Shown here: piece by piece, positions 25,720-48,827 of the stretch
Numbering within the stretch: the first letter of the stretch is position 1
Layout of the letters: the number at the start of each line of letters is the position of its first letter
Source: Opisthocomus hoazin
Lineage: Eukaryota > Chordata > Aves > Opisthocomiformes > Opisthocomidae
Direction: 5' to 3'
NCBI RefSeq assembly: GCF_030867145.1
Contig: NC_134434.1
Coordinates: 2,170,001-2,234,000 of the forward strand
Length of the DNA stretch: 64,000 bases
Made by a program: the position numbers and the translations under genes
Notes under the pieces: generated by a model
Told to the model about the DNA's origin: nothing
The model's input: only the letters and a program-made list of their open reading frames with translations
Database searches by the model: none

Positions 25720-28549
25720 TGTTCATTTAGCATCTGGAGCTGCCTTCCTCTGGAGAAGCTGTTCCGTTGTGCCACTGGATGAGTTCTCCCCCCAATCACT
25801 CTTATGTCAGTGCTTGTCCCACTAATAATTCCCTCCTCCTGTTTTTACTCAGACATTACTGTTGTGTTTGTACCTTAACTCAAAATACTGCGGAAGAGGA
25901 CAGATCCTCTTCCACTTGCACCTAACTCCGCATCCCAGGAAGGTAGATTTTTCCTGCTATCCAACTCACCTCAATGATTAACTCAAATATCTGAAAGTGT
26001 TACATTTACTAGCCACGTGCAGCAAGTTCACGCTCATAAAGCAAACTCGTGACCAATTTTACGGTGCCTGGTAAGATGCGCAAGGCTGGGGTGGCGTTTG
26101 GAGCTCAGCGGCTGGAGCTGCATCATAAAGCCATAATCCAGAAGCCTTATCCTTGTGTCTTCCCGAGTCATTCCGTGACATTTTTGAGCTGAGGTTGCTC
26201 AAAAAGAAAGGAACCCAAATGCCCTGTGGCCAGACTGATCTTGTTTTATCTACGGTTCGAAACATGGGCTCAGCAGTAGAAAACAGGTTGTCAGAATCGG
26301 TGGTGTGAGGACACCAGTGCTGATGTTGCTGGACTGGCGGCTCTGCAGACGGCTAGGTGAGCTGGGTCAGCCACGCGTGTCCGCCCTGGCCTTACGTTCT
26401 TCACGGAGACCGCCAGCTATTTTGTCCACGCTTCTCCTGTCCTTTCCCAGCTTGCACATCCCGTCATGGGGTTCACCTCGCGGTCAGTATTTGTGTACAG
26501 CGGGCGACACAACCCCTGCAGCCTCCCCGAATCTTTATCTGCAGTCCGTTGCTGCGAGAGCACCCAGCGATGCTCCGACGTGGATTTGTTCTGCTGCTCG
26601 CAGGTGAGGATTCCCACCTGCTACCTGATACACCACTAAAGTAAAACATTTTATAATCTAAGAAATAAGTGAAGTAGCACGACACGACCCCTGCCTGAGG
26701 TCTGATCCTTGGCACGCCGGCAGGGCTCGCCTCACAGAGGCACGATAATGCCAGCTGCCTGGAGGAGCTCTGGCTGAGCAGGCCTTCACCTTGGCTTCGC
26801 CCCCTGCGCAGAAGCAGGCAGCTGGTCCGTCGCCTTCGGTAACGGCACCTTTGCCAGAGAAGAGCCAGCACCATCCCTGGTTGCTCCGCTCAGCAGGCAA
26901 TTCCTGGCCGTGGCTCCCTGGCTGTGCGGGTGCCGCGGGAGGGAGGGACGTCTCCACCAGCTGGGTCGGACTCGCCTGTGTCTCGGCTGGTCGCCAGTCT
27001 GTGTGGAGGTCTGAGGTTTGGCCGCTCCCTGCGGACGAGAACGATCTCACAGGCACTTCTGTCGCTGGCAGCACGGGAAGAAGCAGTAGGCAGAGGCCGA
27101 GGCCTTACACGGCTGTGTTTCGCTGAGTTTGGCAGCTGAGAGGGGCCTGGAAAGGGTCTGGCACACCGCGTCTGTCCGAGGTCTCCGAGCTTATTCCTGC
27201 TCCTGGGAAAGCTGGAGGATGCCGCAGAGCATGCTCGTAGGGAGGCGGCATCTGTTGAGGAGAGAGGAAGAGCATTACAGCTGGTCAGAAATCAGCAGGG
27301 GATTGTCCCACCTCTGCTCACAGAGCGGGTGACAAGGCGTACGACCACCACCAGCCCGAAATTACACTCCTGCAGCCCTCGGAGCAGCGAGCTGCTGGCT
27401 GGATGAACACCGGGAAGATCGGCGCTCAGCACCAGTTTGCAACAGGGCAGGGCAGAAATCCACTGGAGAAGCACATCCCCTGCTCCCCCCTCACACTGTG
27501 CCAGGTTCCTGCTCCTCCCTGTCCCCCCTTCACGGACTTGTCACTACCTGTTACAGGGCCAGAAAAGACTTTTGTTGAAACAGGATTGTTGTTTGCTTTC
27601 CTCTGACCAAGGATCAGTTCTGGGATTTACACAAGCACCTTCAAACCAGGCCTTCTACCCAGGTTTTGGTAGCCAGCCTCACTGCACAGCAGCAGAGAGG
27701 AACCTCTGGCTGTTGTTCTGTTTATTTTGGCAGAGCTGGGCTAGCTTTGTCCCCGTAACGAGTGACAGGAGTGGCACAGGGATGTCGTGGAAGAGCTCCC
27801 ATTGCAGTTCCTCAACCACTCGTCGCTGGGTGGCCTTGCCCTCCTGTGCCCTCAGTGCTCTGGTTTCCAAACACCGAGAGACTATGCCAAACTTAATGGT
27901 GCAGCTTTAAGATCCCCAAATCCAGGTAAATTGGTGAACCTTTAGTGCTTTCCTCAGGGTTTCAAATGTTTCTGTTCTGCGTTAGTGAGGTCTCTTCGTT
28001 CAACAGGAGTCTCTCGGGCCACTGCCACAGGACCTGCTCGGCAGAGGCACTCACTTTTCCCTGTTCTGTTGCAGGAGTACAAACCTTAGATGTCATTACA
28101 GGCAAAGCCTCCTGCTCATAAATAAGCCATAAACACTTCAAGGTAATAGCGAGGGGCCTCCCAGAGCTGTCCTGCAGGGAGAAGGGAGCAAGGAACTGCG
28201 GAAGCCTGACAGGTCTAAAAATAATGCTCCCAGCTTGGGCTCGTGCCAAGCAGACGACGCGAAGGGCCTGCCCTTTCAGCAGCGGCTCTGCCCTGCCTCC
28301 TGGCACGGGCGTTTGTGCCAACACACCGGGAGGGATCGGTCATTAACCAGCCCAGAGGAACACCAAAGGAGCCTCCTGGTACGCTTTGTGCCCCTCCGAG
28401 AGAGAAAGGCTATCGGAGCGAGGCAGTCGCAGAGAACGGAGTCCTAAGCTACCGCAGGCTGCTGAAGCAAGACCCAGACCCGAACCGGAGGGGGGACTGC
28501 CCCCGTGCCTCTGCCAGCACCCCCGTGCAGGGGGGGGGAGAGAGCTCAC
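25720..28549. other. Intergenic or 3' part of the unnamed membrane-protein gene
   Basis: No recognisable gene or CR1 copy. A missing terminal exon of the minus-strand gene at 28550-31636 may lie here. One candidate is about 28085-28171 on the minus strand, which has a strong pyrimidine tract and TGCAG acceptor in the right phase, but no homology supports it. Confidence 0.45.
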
Positions 28550-31500
28550 CTCCTGGGAGGGCTCTGCCCACAGCCCAAACCTCTCGGCAATCATCTGATG
28601 GATCTCCCGCTGGCGATCCTTCTTCCGCACGCTCTCGTAGCTTGGCAGGCGGGGCTGCTCCCAGGAGGGGAGCTGGTAGCTGCTGGGGGGCCCGACGCAG
28701 AACAGCTCGTCTCCCTAGAAATGCCCAGCCCAGAAGAGAAGGGGTCAGCGTGGTGGCAGCTCTCTTCGCTGGAAGCTCACGGCCTGGTGCCACCGCAAGT
28801 TACTTCAGGGTTCAAAGGTGTGGGTGCCTTTCCTTGAACCCTGAGAAAGGAAATCCTCCCTCCCAGGAGGTCATTAGACCCTGACCCGCGTTGCAAGACC
28901 CCGGGCCCCGAGGGATCTGTCTGGCGCTTCGTGCCCGCACACCCCAGGGCACCGTGGTGTCCTCTGCAGCACCCCTGGCCCTCCCCTGCAGGGTTTCACA
29001 TACAGGCAGCACCTCCCAAGGTCGCTCCTGCTGTCCAGCACCTTCTCCCCACGCCCAGGAGCTCCCCAGGTCCCCATAACCACAGTCTTTCCCCCGAATC
29101 ATCAGGGTCTTGGCTCCCGTTTCCCCCCCTGCTCCCGTCAGGGACCCAGCCGTCACCTGCACGCCGGGGTTCTCGGCAGCGCTCTCCAGCCGCGATGCTC
29201 CGCTCTGGGGACCCACCAGCCGCTGGCTGCTGCTGAAGTAGGGCGGGGGGCACTCCTGTAACGGGGGGGCGAGGGAGGAGGACATGAGCAAAGCTGAAAT
29301 CCCTTGCATCCCGCCCGGCAGCGAGCCGGGCTCAGCCAGCTGGCACGGGACAGCCTGGGAAGCGGGAGGCTGGGCAGGGGGGGGGAGCCGCTACCTCTGC
29401 CCGTTCGGGTCAGGCGGCTCTGACAGCCTCTGCCTGCCTCTCCACCGACAGCTCGGGCAGATCTGCAGCGGGCAGGGCCCGAGCCAGCCGGCACCGCGAC
29501 GCAGCGCAGCCAGAGGGACGGGCAGCCCGGGCCCAGGGCAGGGTTTCATTCAGACTCAGCAGAATCACATCTCTCTGGGACCCAGCTACCCCGCTGGTGC
29601 AGATAAGAGCTCCGTCACATGCTCGGGGTCACAGAATTTGTAACGCTTATCTACCAAGAAGGTCACATCAGAATAACCTCGCAAGCAAATCTGCAGAGCA
29701 ACAGCCGTTGGGCTCCAGTCAAACTCCATCCCCTGTCGGGGCATTGAGCAACAACAGAGATCCCTCTCGCGGGGAGCAGCCCCTCGAGCAAAAGCCAGGA
29801 CTGGAGCCGTGGGCCGTTCCTCGCTCGCAGAAAAGCCCCATCTCTGCCAGCAGAAAGCAGGCCAGGGACTCCCAGAGCAACCAGGAATCCGCAGGGAGAA
29901 CTACGAGTGACAGATTTACTTTTGCTCTTAACAACCGAGGAACCGTTTGTCTCGGCCCCACGCGCAGTTGCAGAAGCTGCAGGAGACCAGGCTGGCTGGG
30001 GGTGCAGCTGTTTGCTTTAATAACCGACCAGCAAAGCCAGCACAGCTACACCTGCTCGAAAGCTGCCTCACACTGCTACAACCGGTGGAAGTACATCGTG
30101 TATACGTTCCCTTTCCATATATAGTTCCTCGCATCCACATCCATCTGTCCGCGCAGCCCTTTGCTAAAGGCAAGATGCCTTCTCCTTCACCCACCCACCC
30201 GAGAGCCAGGCCCCAGCGCAGCGAAGCCTCTGCAGCTCGCGGCGCACCCCGCACTGCCTGGGGGAGCGGCTCTGCAGGGCGAGGAGCGCGGCGTCGGGAC
30301 CCTCTGCCCCACGCGTGCCAGGGGCAGGGAGGAAGAGGGGGAAAGGAGCAGACGCGGCGAAGCGGGCCGGGGACACCAGCAGCGCAGCCCGTTCCCACTG
30401 TGATTTCTGCTGGGAACTTCCCAGCCCGTGCTGGACCATTAGGTTGGCCTTTCACAGCACAAGTCTCTCCGTCCCCTGCTAGCCGACGCTGGGTGGCCCC
30501 TCTTCTCGTGAGGACCCCGCAGCAGTCCCCGGAGCAGCCGTCCCCATCCCCGCAGCCATTGGAAGCCGAGCCTTCCCCGGGCAGCCTCCACCACAAAGGC
30601 AGCGCTGGCGGAACACGCTGCTCTTTCTCCATCGCCGGTTTCCCCACTTGAAAGCCAAGCCCCAGGAAATCACAGACGCGAGGGAAAAGGGCTTTGTCTC
30701 TCTCCGCTCCTCCGGGAGCTGGGCACGAGAGAGCCACTTGCTGGGGACGCGAGCGGCTTTTGTCTGCCTTCGCCCTCGGCTTCCAGCCCCCTTCCCTGTA
30801 AAGCGGAGCCTGACCCCCACCATGACTGCGCTGAGGGAGGAGGAGGAGGAGGAGGAGGAGGAGGAGGAGGAGAAGACCCCTCCTGAGCTGTGTGGGGAGC
30901 CTGCCAGCGCCCGGCATTACCCCCACCGGCCCAGCCAGGTGGGGTTGGGTGGATGGATCTCTCGGGCAGAGCAGGAGGTGTCGGGGCCCCGCTTGGCTCG
31001 GAGATCCTACGTCCATCAGCGAGCGCGGCGACGTGGCCTGGCAGAGCCCAGCAAAGGGAAGGAGAGCTCGGGGGGCTGCCGGGAGGAGGGGGAGAGGGAG
31101 GACACTCACATACTGGCCGGGGGTCTGGAATAAGCGGCAGGAGCAGAGGAACTGGCAGCACATGGGGTCCCGGTGGTAGAGGAGCAGCAGGAGGATGAGG
31201 ATGGCCACGATGAAGACGGAGGTGGACACCGCTGGCGGGGGAAGGGAGGCGAGGCGAGGTGAGCCGGCGGCCCGGTGGGCCTCCCTGCCCGCCTCCCCCC
31301 TCCCGGTGCCTCGGCAAAGAGCGGCTTGGAAAAACCCCGCGGGAGCCGGTTTTGCCCGCTGCCCGGCCCCGAGGAAGCCGAAAACCCCATTGCCCCCAAC
31401 ATCTCCCTCCCCTACGACACCAGGGACAACACCAGGGAGCGGCTCAGCCCCGGACCCCCCCCCGGGACCGAGCCCCCCCTTCAACACCCTCCCGGTTCCC

Positions 31501-31636
31501 GTTCGGCACCTCGGCACGGTGCCGGTTCTCCGGCTTCCCACCCAGCCTGGCAGCCCGGGGCCCTTCCCCGCCACTCACTCGCGGCGATGACGATGGCCAG
31601 GACGTTGCCGTCCATGGCCGCGCTGGGGTTCGCCAT
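28550..31636 (-). CDS. Unidentified small single-pass membrane protein with PY-type motifs (3' end not found)
   Basis: I do not recognise this gene. Four exons join with matching phase and GT/AG borders: 31579-31636, 31110-31231, 29157-29255, 28550-28714, for 148 codons without a stop. The first in-frame ATG (31636, good Kozak context) gives MANPSAAMDGNVLAIVIAA; a second ATG at 31615 is possible. One hydrophobic span (VFIVAILILLLLLYH, residues about 20-37) is followed by a Cys-rich juxtamembrane run (DPMCCQFLCSCRLF) that could be palmitoylated. The cytosolic part has PPPY at about residue 62, a LPSYESVRKKDRQREI basic segment and IAERFGL. PPxY motifs usually recruit WW-domain ubiquitin ligases; a trafficking or adaptor role is inference. 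The last exon ends at a good donor (GAG before GTGAGC), so at least one more exon is expected. It lies between MRPL27 and XYLT2, and I recall no gene at this position in human. Confidence 0.7.
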
Positions 31637-31665
31637 CCCCCCGGTCACCGGGAGCCCCCGCCCCG

Positions 31666-31739
31666 GGCGGCCGGGAGGGGCGGGGACGGGCGCACGGCGC
31701 GGCCGCGCCGTGCGCCCGTCCCCGCCCCTCCCGGCCGCC
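31666..31739. repeat. Perfect 74-bp palindrome, no spacer
   Basis: I paired every base: 37 positions on each side of the centre (31702/31703) are complementary without a mismatch, and pairing fails at 31665/31740. The arm begins GGCGGCCGGGAGGGGCGGGG. It lies 29 bp upstream of the unnamed gene's first ATG in CpG-island sequence, so it is in its promoter or 5' UTR. Confidence 0.97.
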
Positions 31740-34062
31740 TATTGGCTGCCACGCTGCCCCCGCCTGCCCCCATTGGCCACCGGCGGGACTGGCTACGTTC
31801 GCGGGACGGAACGCGAAGCCGGCGGTTGCCGTGGCGACGCGGCGGGGCGGGGCCGACCGCGGGCCCGATCCTGGGCGGGATGCCCGGGATGCTCCCAGCC
31901 CCGCAGACACCCGGGAGGTGCCCGGTCATTAGCTAATTAACGTGTAAAGGCTGAGTTAATGGGATCACGCAGTACCCGCGGGGCACCTGCTGTCGGGGCC
32001 GGCGCCGGGCGCGCCCCCGAGCCCTCACCCCGCAGCCGCGGGCCGAGAAAACCCAACCACCCGGGTCCAACCACCCCCACCCCACGCACCCGCACCCTCA
32101 CCAGGGTGGCAGCTGCAGGCAAAGTCCCCCCCGGAAGCCGTTCGGACACCCAGCAGCTCCCCTGGCCCCCTCCACAACAAAAACCCCGACAGGCCGCACA
32201 GTAGAGATATAGATATGTATATTTTATGGCGATGTTGCATATTTAAGACAATTTTACATTAAATTAAACTCCGACACATCGAGTTTTGGCATCTTCCCCC
32301 GCGTCCCTCCCCAGCCCCGGAGCACCCTGCGAGGGAGCGGGCGCAGGAGCGGGGCTGCTGGGGTCCCAGCAGGTACCTTGCCCTCGCACGCCAAGGTCTC
32401 TGTCCCCTTTCAGCGCGAGGAGGAGCCTGTCCCACAACCCTACCTCTGGCAGCACCAGCATCCTTCAACTGGGGAGACTGGGAACGTGAGCGTGCCTGGC
32501 GGGGAAGCCAGAGGAAGGTGAAGGATGGCACAGATCTTTGGAGAGAGCAAAACCCGACAGGCCAAGCCGTGAGCCACCAGGTCCCGCTGGGCTGCGCGGT
32601 CTCCAGGTGGTCTCCAGGTGGTCCCCAGCAGCTCCTCGGCCCCAGGCTGGGGGGCAACGCGGCTCCCCAGGCTGCAGGCGAGACGTGACGGGACTTCCCG
32701 GGGTGAAAACCAAACCCAGACTTCTCCACACGGCGCCGGTGTTCGTGACAGGACGGTGGCGGGTGGTCCCCAAGCCCGGGAGGACGGCGGGGAAGGAGCT
32801 GCTCTGCTGCACCCCTTCCCTGGGGGCATCAGCGTCTCTTCCCTCGGGAGGAGGAGGAAGCAGACTCAGCGGAGAGCGGATGGACCCGGCCAGTCCTCAT
32901 TTCGCCTCTTTGCTTTTTGGCCAGGGGAGCACAGCAGATCCCAAGAGCTTCTGCTGACCCAGGAGAAAAGGCTGGGCCTGGGGCGGCGGCACGGGGCAGC
33001 TCTCCGGCCCGGCGAGCTGCGGTCTCACCGGCAGCACGCCGCCAGCGCCGCGGGTGGCATTTCGGCAGGGGACGAAGCGGAGACGGAGGCGACGGCGTCT
33101 GCAGCAGCTTGTTGGCCTTGAACCACGAAGCCAGCTCCCCCCGCCTGCCATCGCGCGGCGCGGAGCGGCAGCTCCAAACGTTTGGCACAGGCGGGCGGCT
33201 GCCTCGGAGCGCGGGCAGCACCCCGCAACCGAGCCTGCCCGACGGGCGGCGGGGTGCAGCTCCCCAGCAGGAAATGGGGAAACAGCGATAAAACAATAAT
33301 AACAATACTAATAACAAAAAAAAACCACGTAAACAACCCAGCACCCTGTCCTGTAGCGCCAGGACACCCCACAGAACAAGGTATGTTACAGTCTGAGGGG
33401 AGATGGAGACGCAAGGACTTCCCGGCCAACGCGGGGTCTCGTCTCTATTGCACTTTGCATCATATATATTTCTCTCTATATATGTTTATAAAAAATACAA
33501 ACTAAAGGGCTGGGGTGGAGGGGATGAGATGCAAGCCCTGGGCCAGCCGCAGCTCGGTGCGCACGACAGGCTTCGACCCTTCCTGCTCCCGGCTGTCCCC
33601 AGGGTCCCTCGCCAGCCCTTGTGGGGGCAGCCAGCAGCACAGGGCCTGACCCTGCAGAGCTCCAGCCCGGGCCAGGCAGGGAGGGCAGGGTGCTGAGCTG
33701 GTCCAGAGCCTGCCCACCCGCCGGCCTCCCTCTCCCATCGCCCCTCCCCAAGCTTCCAGTAACAAACCCACCGCTGTTCCCAGCCGCCAGCGCCGGCCGT
33801 GACCCCGCAGCGCCGGCCGCCCCGGCACGCTCTCCCCGGCCAGCAAGCGCCCGTTCCTGGGGGAGGTGGGGAAGCTGGACCTCACACCCCCCCACCCCCC
33901 AGCCAAAACACCCCACAGGAGGTTTTCCCCCACCGAGGGGGTGGAACCCACTCTTCCTCGAGTGACTACGGTGCAGACCGCACGGGGTGACGCAGTCCGG
34001 AGACCCCCCCGCCAGTGACGGGGGATGCTCCTCGCTCCCAAGGCCGTCCCCGGCTGCTCCTG
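31740..34062. other. Upstream flank of the unnamed gene, then likely XYLT2 3' UTR
   Basis: 31740-32100 is CpG-rich flank. From about 32200 to 34062 the sequence probably includes XYLT2 3' UTR. I saw no AATAAA on the minus strand; a weak CATAAA is at about 32222-32227 beside an AT-rich patch. Another AT-rich patch with TATATATAT-type sequence is at about 33460-33500. No other gene is supported. Confidence 0.45.
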
Positions 34063-47229
<13,167 letters not shown>

Positions 47230-47370
47230 CGTCACGGGCCCGCCGCGCGCCGCCCGCGCGCACGCGCCGCCGGGGGCGGGGCCGCGGGCGGGGCCGCGGG
47301 GGAAGGGGCGGGGCCGCGGGGGGCACCGGCGGGGGCGGGGGAGGGCGTTCGTGCGCGGCGAGGAGCGAGG
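47230..47370 (-). promoter_or_regulatory. CpG-island promoter of XYLT2
   Basis: Extremely CpG-dense sequence directly upstream of the XYLT2 ATG, with repeated GGGGCGGGGCCG boxes that fit Sp1/KLF sites. No TATA box. Confidence 0.65.
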
Positions 47371-47374
47371 GCGG

Positions 47375-47735
47375 GTGCGTGAGTGTGAGCGCGAGTGTGT
47401 GCGCGAGTGTGAGTGCGAGTGTGCGTGTGTCTGTGTGTGAGTGCGAGTGTGAGCGTGAGTGCGTGTGCGTGAGTGTGTGCGTGTGCACATTTGTGTGCGT
47501 GTGCACTGAGGTGTGCGTGAGTGAGTGCATGTGAGTGTGCATGTGTGTGTGCAATGAGGGGGGTGTGCACGCGTGTGCACCGAGGTGTGTGTGCGGGAGT
47601 GTGTGTGAGTGTGCGTGTGAGTGTGCACCGAGGCGTGCGTGTGCACATGTGCGTGCATGTACACATCCGAGTGTGCTTGTGTGCGTGTGCACATGTGCGT
47701 GTGCGAGCATGCGTGTTCGTGTGCACCGCGCCGTA
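47375..47735. repeat. TG-rich complex microsatellite
   Basis: About 360 bp of GTGTGTGAGTGCGAGTGTG-like alternating purine/pyrimidine sequence with GTGCAC interruptions. It adjoins the XYLT2 promoter. Alternating TG/CG sequence is prone to Z-DNA; any regulatory effect is inference. Confidence 0.9.
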
Positions 47736-47865
47736 TTTGGTCACCCTTTCGGGGCACGCGCAGCGAGCAGACCTCCGGGTACCCCCCCGGAAAGGACTCC
47801 GGGGTCCAGGGCAGAGCCCCCCCAGCACCCCCACCTGCACCCCTGCCTTCCCCCCGCTGTAAAAG

Positions 47866-48165
47866 CTACGGGGGGGGAGGGTATTTCAGCAGGGGGGGGT
47901 AAGAAGCGGTGCCCGGGGGGGGGGTATTTCAGCGGGGGGGGTAAGAAGCGGTGCCCGGGGGGGGGTATTTCAGCAGGGGGGGGGTAAGCAGCGGTGCCTG
48001 GGGGGGGTATTTCAGCAGGGTGGGGTAAGAAGCGGTGCCCGGGGGGGTATTTCAGCGGGGGGGGTAAAAAGCGGTGCCCGGGGGGGGGTATTTCAGCGGG
48101 GGGGGGGTAAAAAGCGGTGCCTGGGGGGGGTATTTCAGCAGGGGGGGTAAGAAGCGGTGCCCGGG
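47866..48165. repeat. G-rich minisatellite, about 40-bp unit, 7-8 copies
   Basis: Each unit reads roughly GGGGGGTATTTCAGCAGGGG followed by GGGTAAGAAGCGGTGCCCG. Copies differ mainly in G-run length and in AGCAGGG versus AGCGGGG. The G-runs of 5-10 bases could form G-quadruplexes. Confidence 0.93.
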
Positions 48166-48344
48166 GGGCGATGGCAGCCCCGGGAGCTCCGTGACCCCTG
48201 AGCTTCCCGGGCAGGTTCTGCAGAGCCGGGGAGTGGAGCGAGCGCCGCGGCCTCAGGAGGGTTGGAAGGGGAAGGGGCTCGAGGAAGAGGGGCTCCCTGG
48301 GCTGCGGGGGGGCTTCGAGCAGCCTGCGGAGCTCCGAGGGGGCT

Positions 48345-48827
48345 TCTCCAGGACGTGGATGTGTTGGAGCGGGTCCAGAGGAGGGACACGGAGATGATCC
48401 GAGGGCTGGAGCACCTCTCCTACGAGGACAGGCTGAGGGAGTTGGGGCTGCTCAGCCTGAAGAGAAGGCTCTGGGGTGACCTTAGAGCAACTGCCAGTGC
48501 CTGAAGGGGCCAACAGGAAGGATGGAGAGGGGCATTTTACAAGGGTGTGGAGTGACAGGACAAGGGACAACGGCTTTAAACTAAAAGAGGGCAGATTTAG
48601 ATTGGATATTAGGAAGAAATTCTTCACCATGAGGGTGGTGAGGCCCTGGCCCAGGTTGCCCAGAGAAGCTGTGGCTGCCCCCTCCCTGGCAGTGCTCAAG
48701 GCCAGGTTGGATGGAGCTCTGAGCACCCTGGGCTGGTGGGAGATGTCCCTGCTCATGGCAGGGGGTTGGAACCAGATGATCTTTAAGGTCCCTTCCAACC
48801 CAAACCATTCTATGATTCTCTGATTCT
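48345..48827 (+). mobile_element. CR1 LINE, 5'-truncated
   Basis: Starts near GGACGTGGATGTGTTGGAGC, runs through the reverse-transcriptase C-terminal end ([19 protein letters not shown]) and ends CTATGATTCTCTGATTCT. It matches the copy at 40366-40925 in the opposite orientation. Confidence 0.93.

Noticed and set aside
28085-28171. Extra exon of the unnamed membrane gene (DSSGRPLAITLK-)
   Set aside because: Good acceptor and right phase, but the peptide is unlike the rest of the protein and nothing confirms it; kept only as a candidate.
30836-30875. Poly-Glu (GAG)n open frame on the plus strand
   Set aside because: Simple trinucleotide repeat in an intron of the minus-strand gene, no flanking exon signals.
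29928-31574. 548-residue open frame on the minus strand
   Set aside because: It reads through one true exon (31110-31231) into GC-rich introns on both sides; the splice sites and the 29157-29255 and 28550-28714 exons explain the gene better.
28550-31636. Naming the unnamed membrane gene TMEM92
   Set aside because: Human TMEM92 is near XYLT2 and also has a PPPY-type motif, but lies on XYLT2's other side and shares no sequence I can align.
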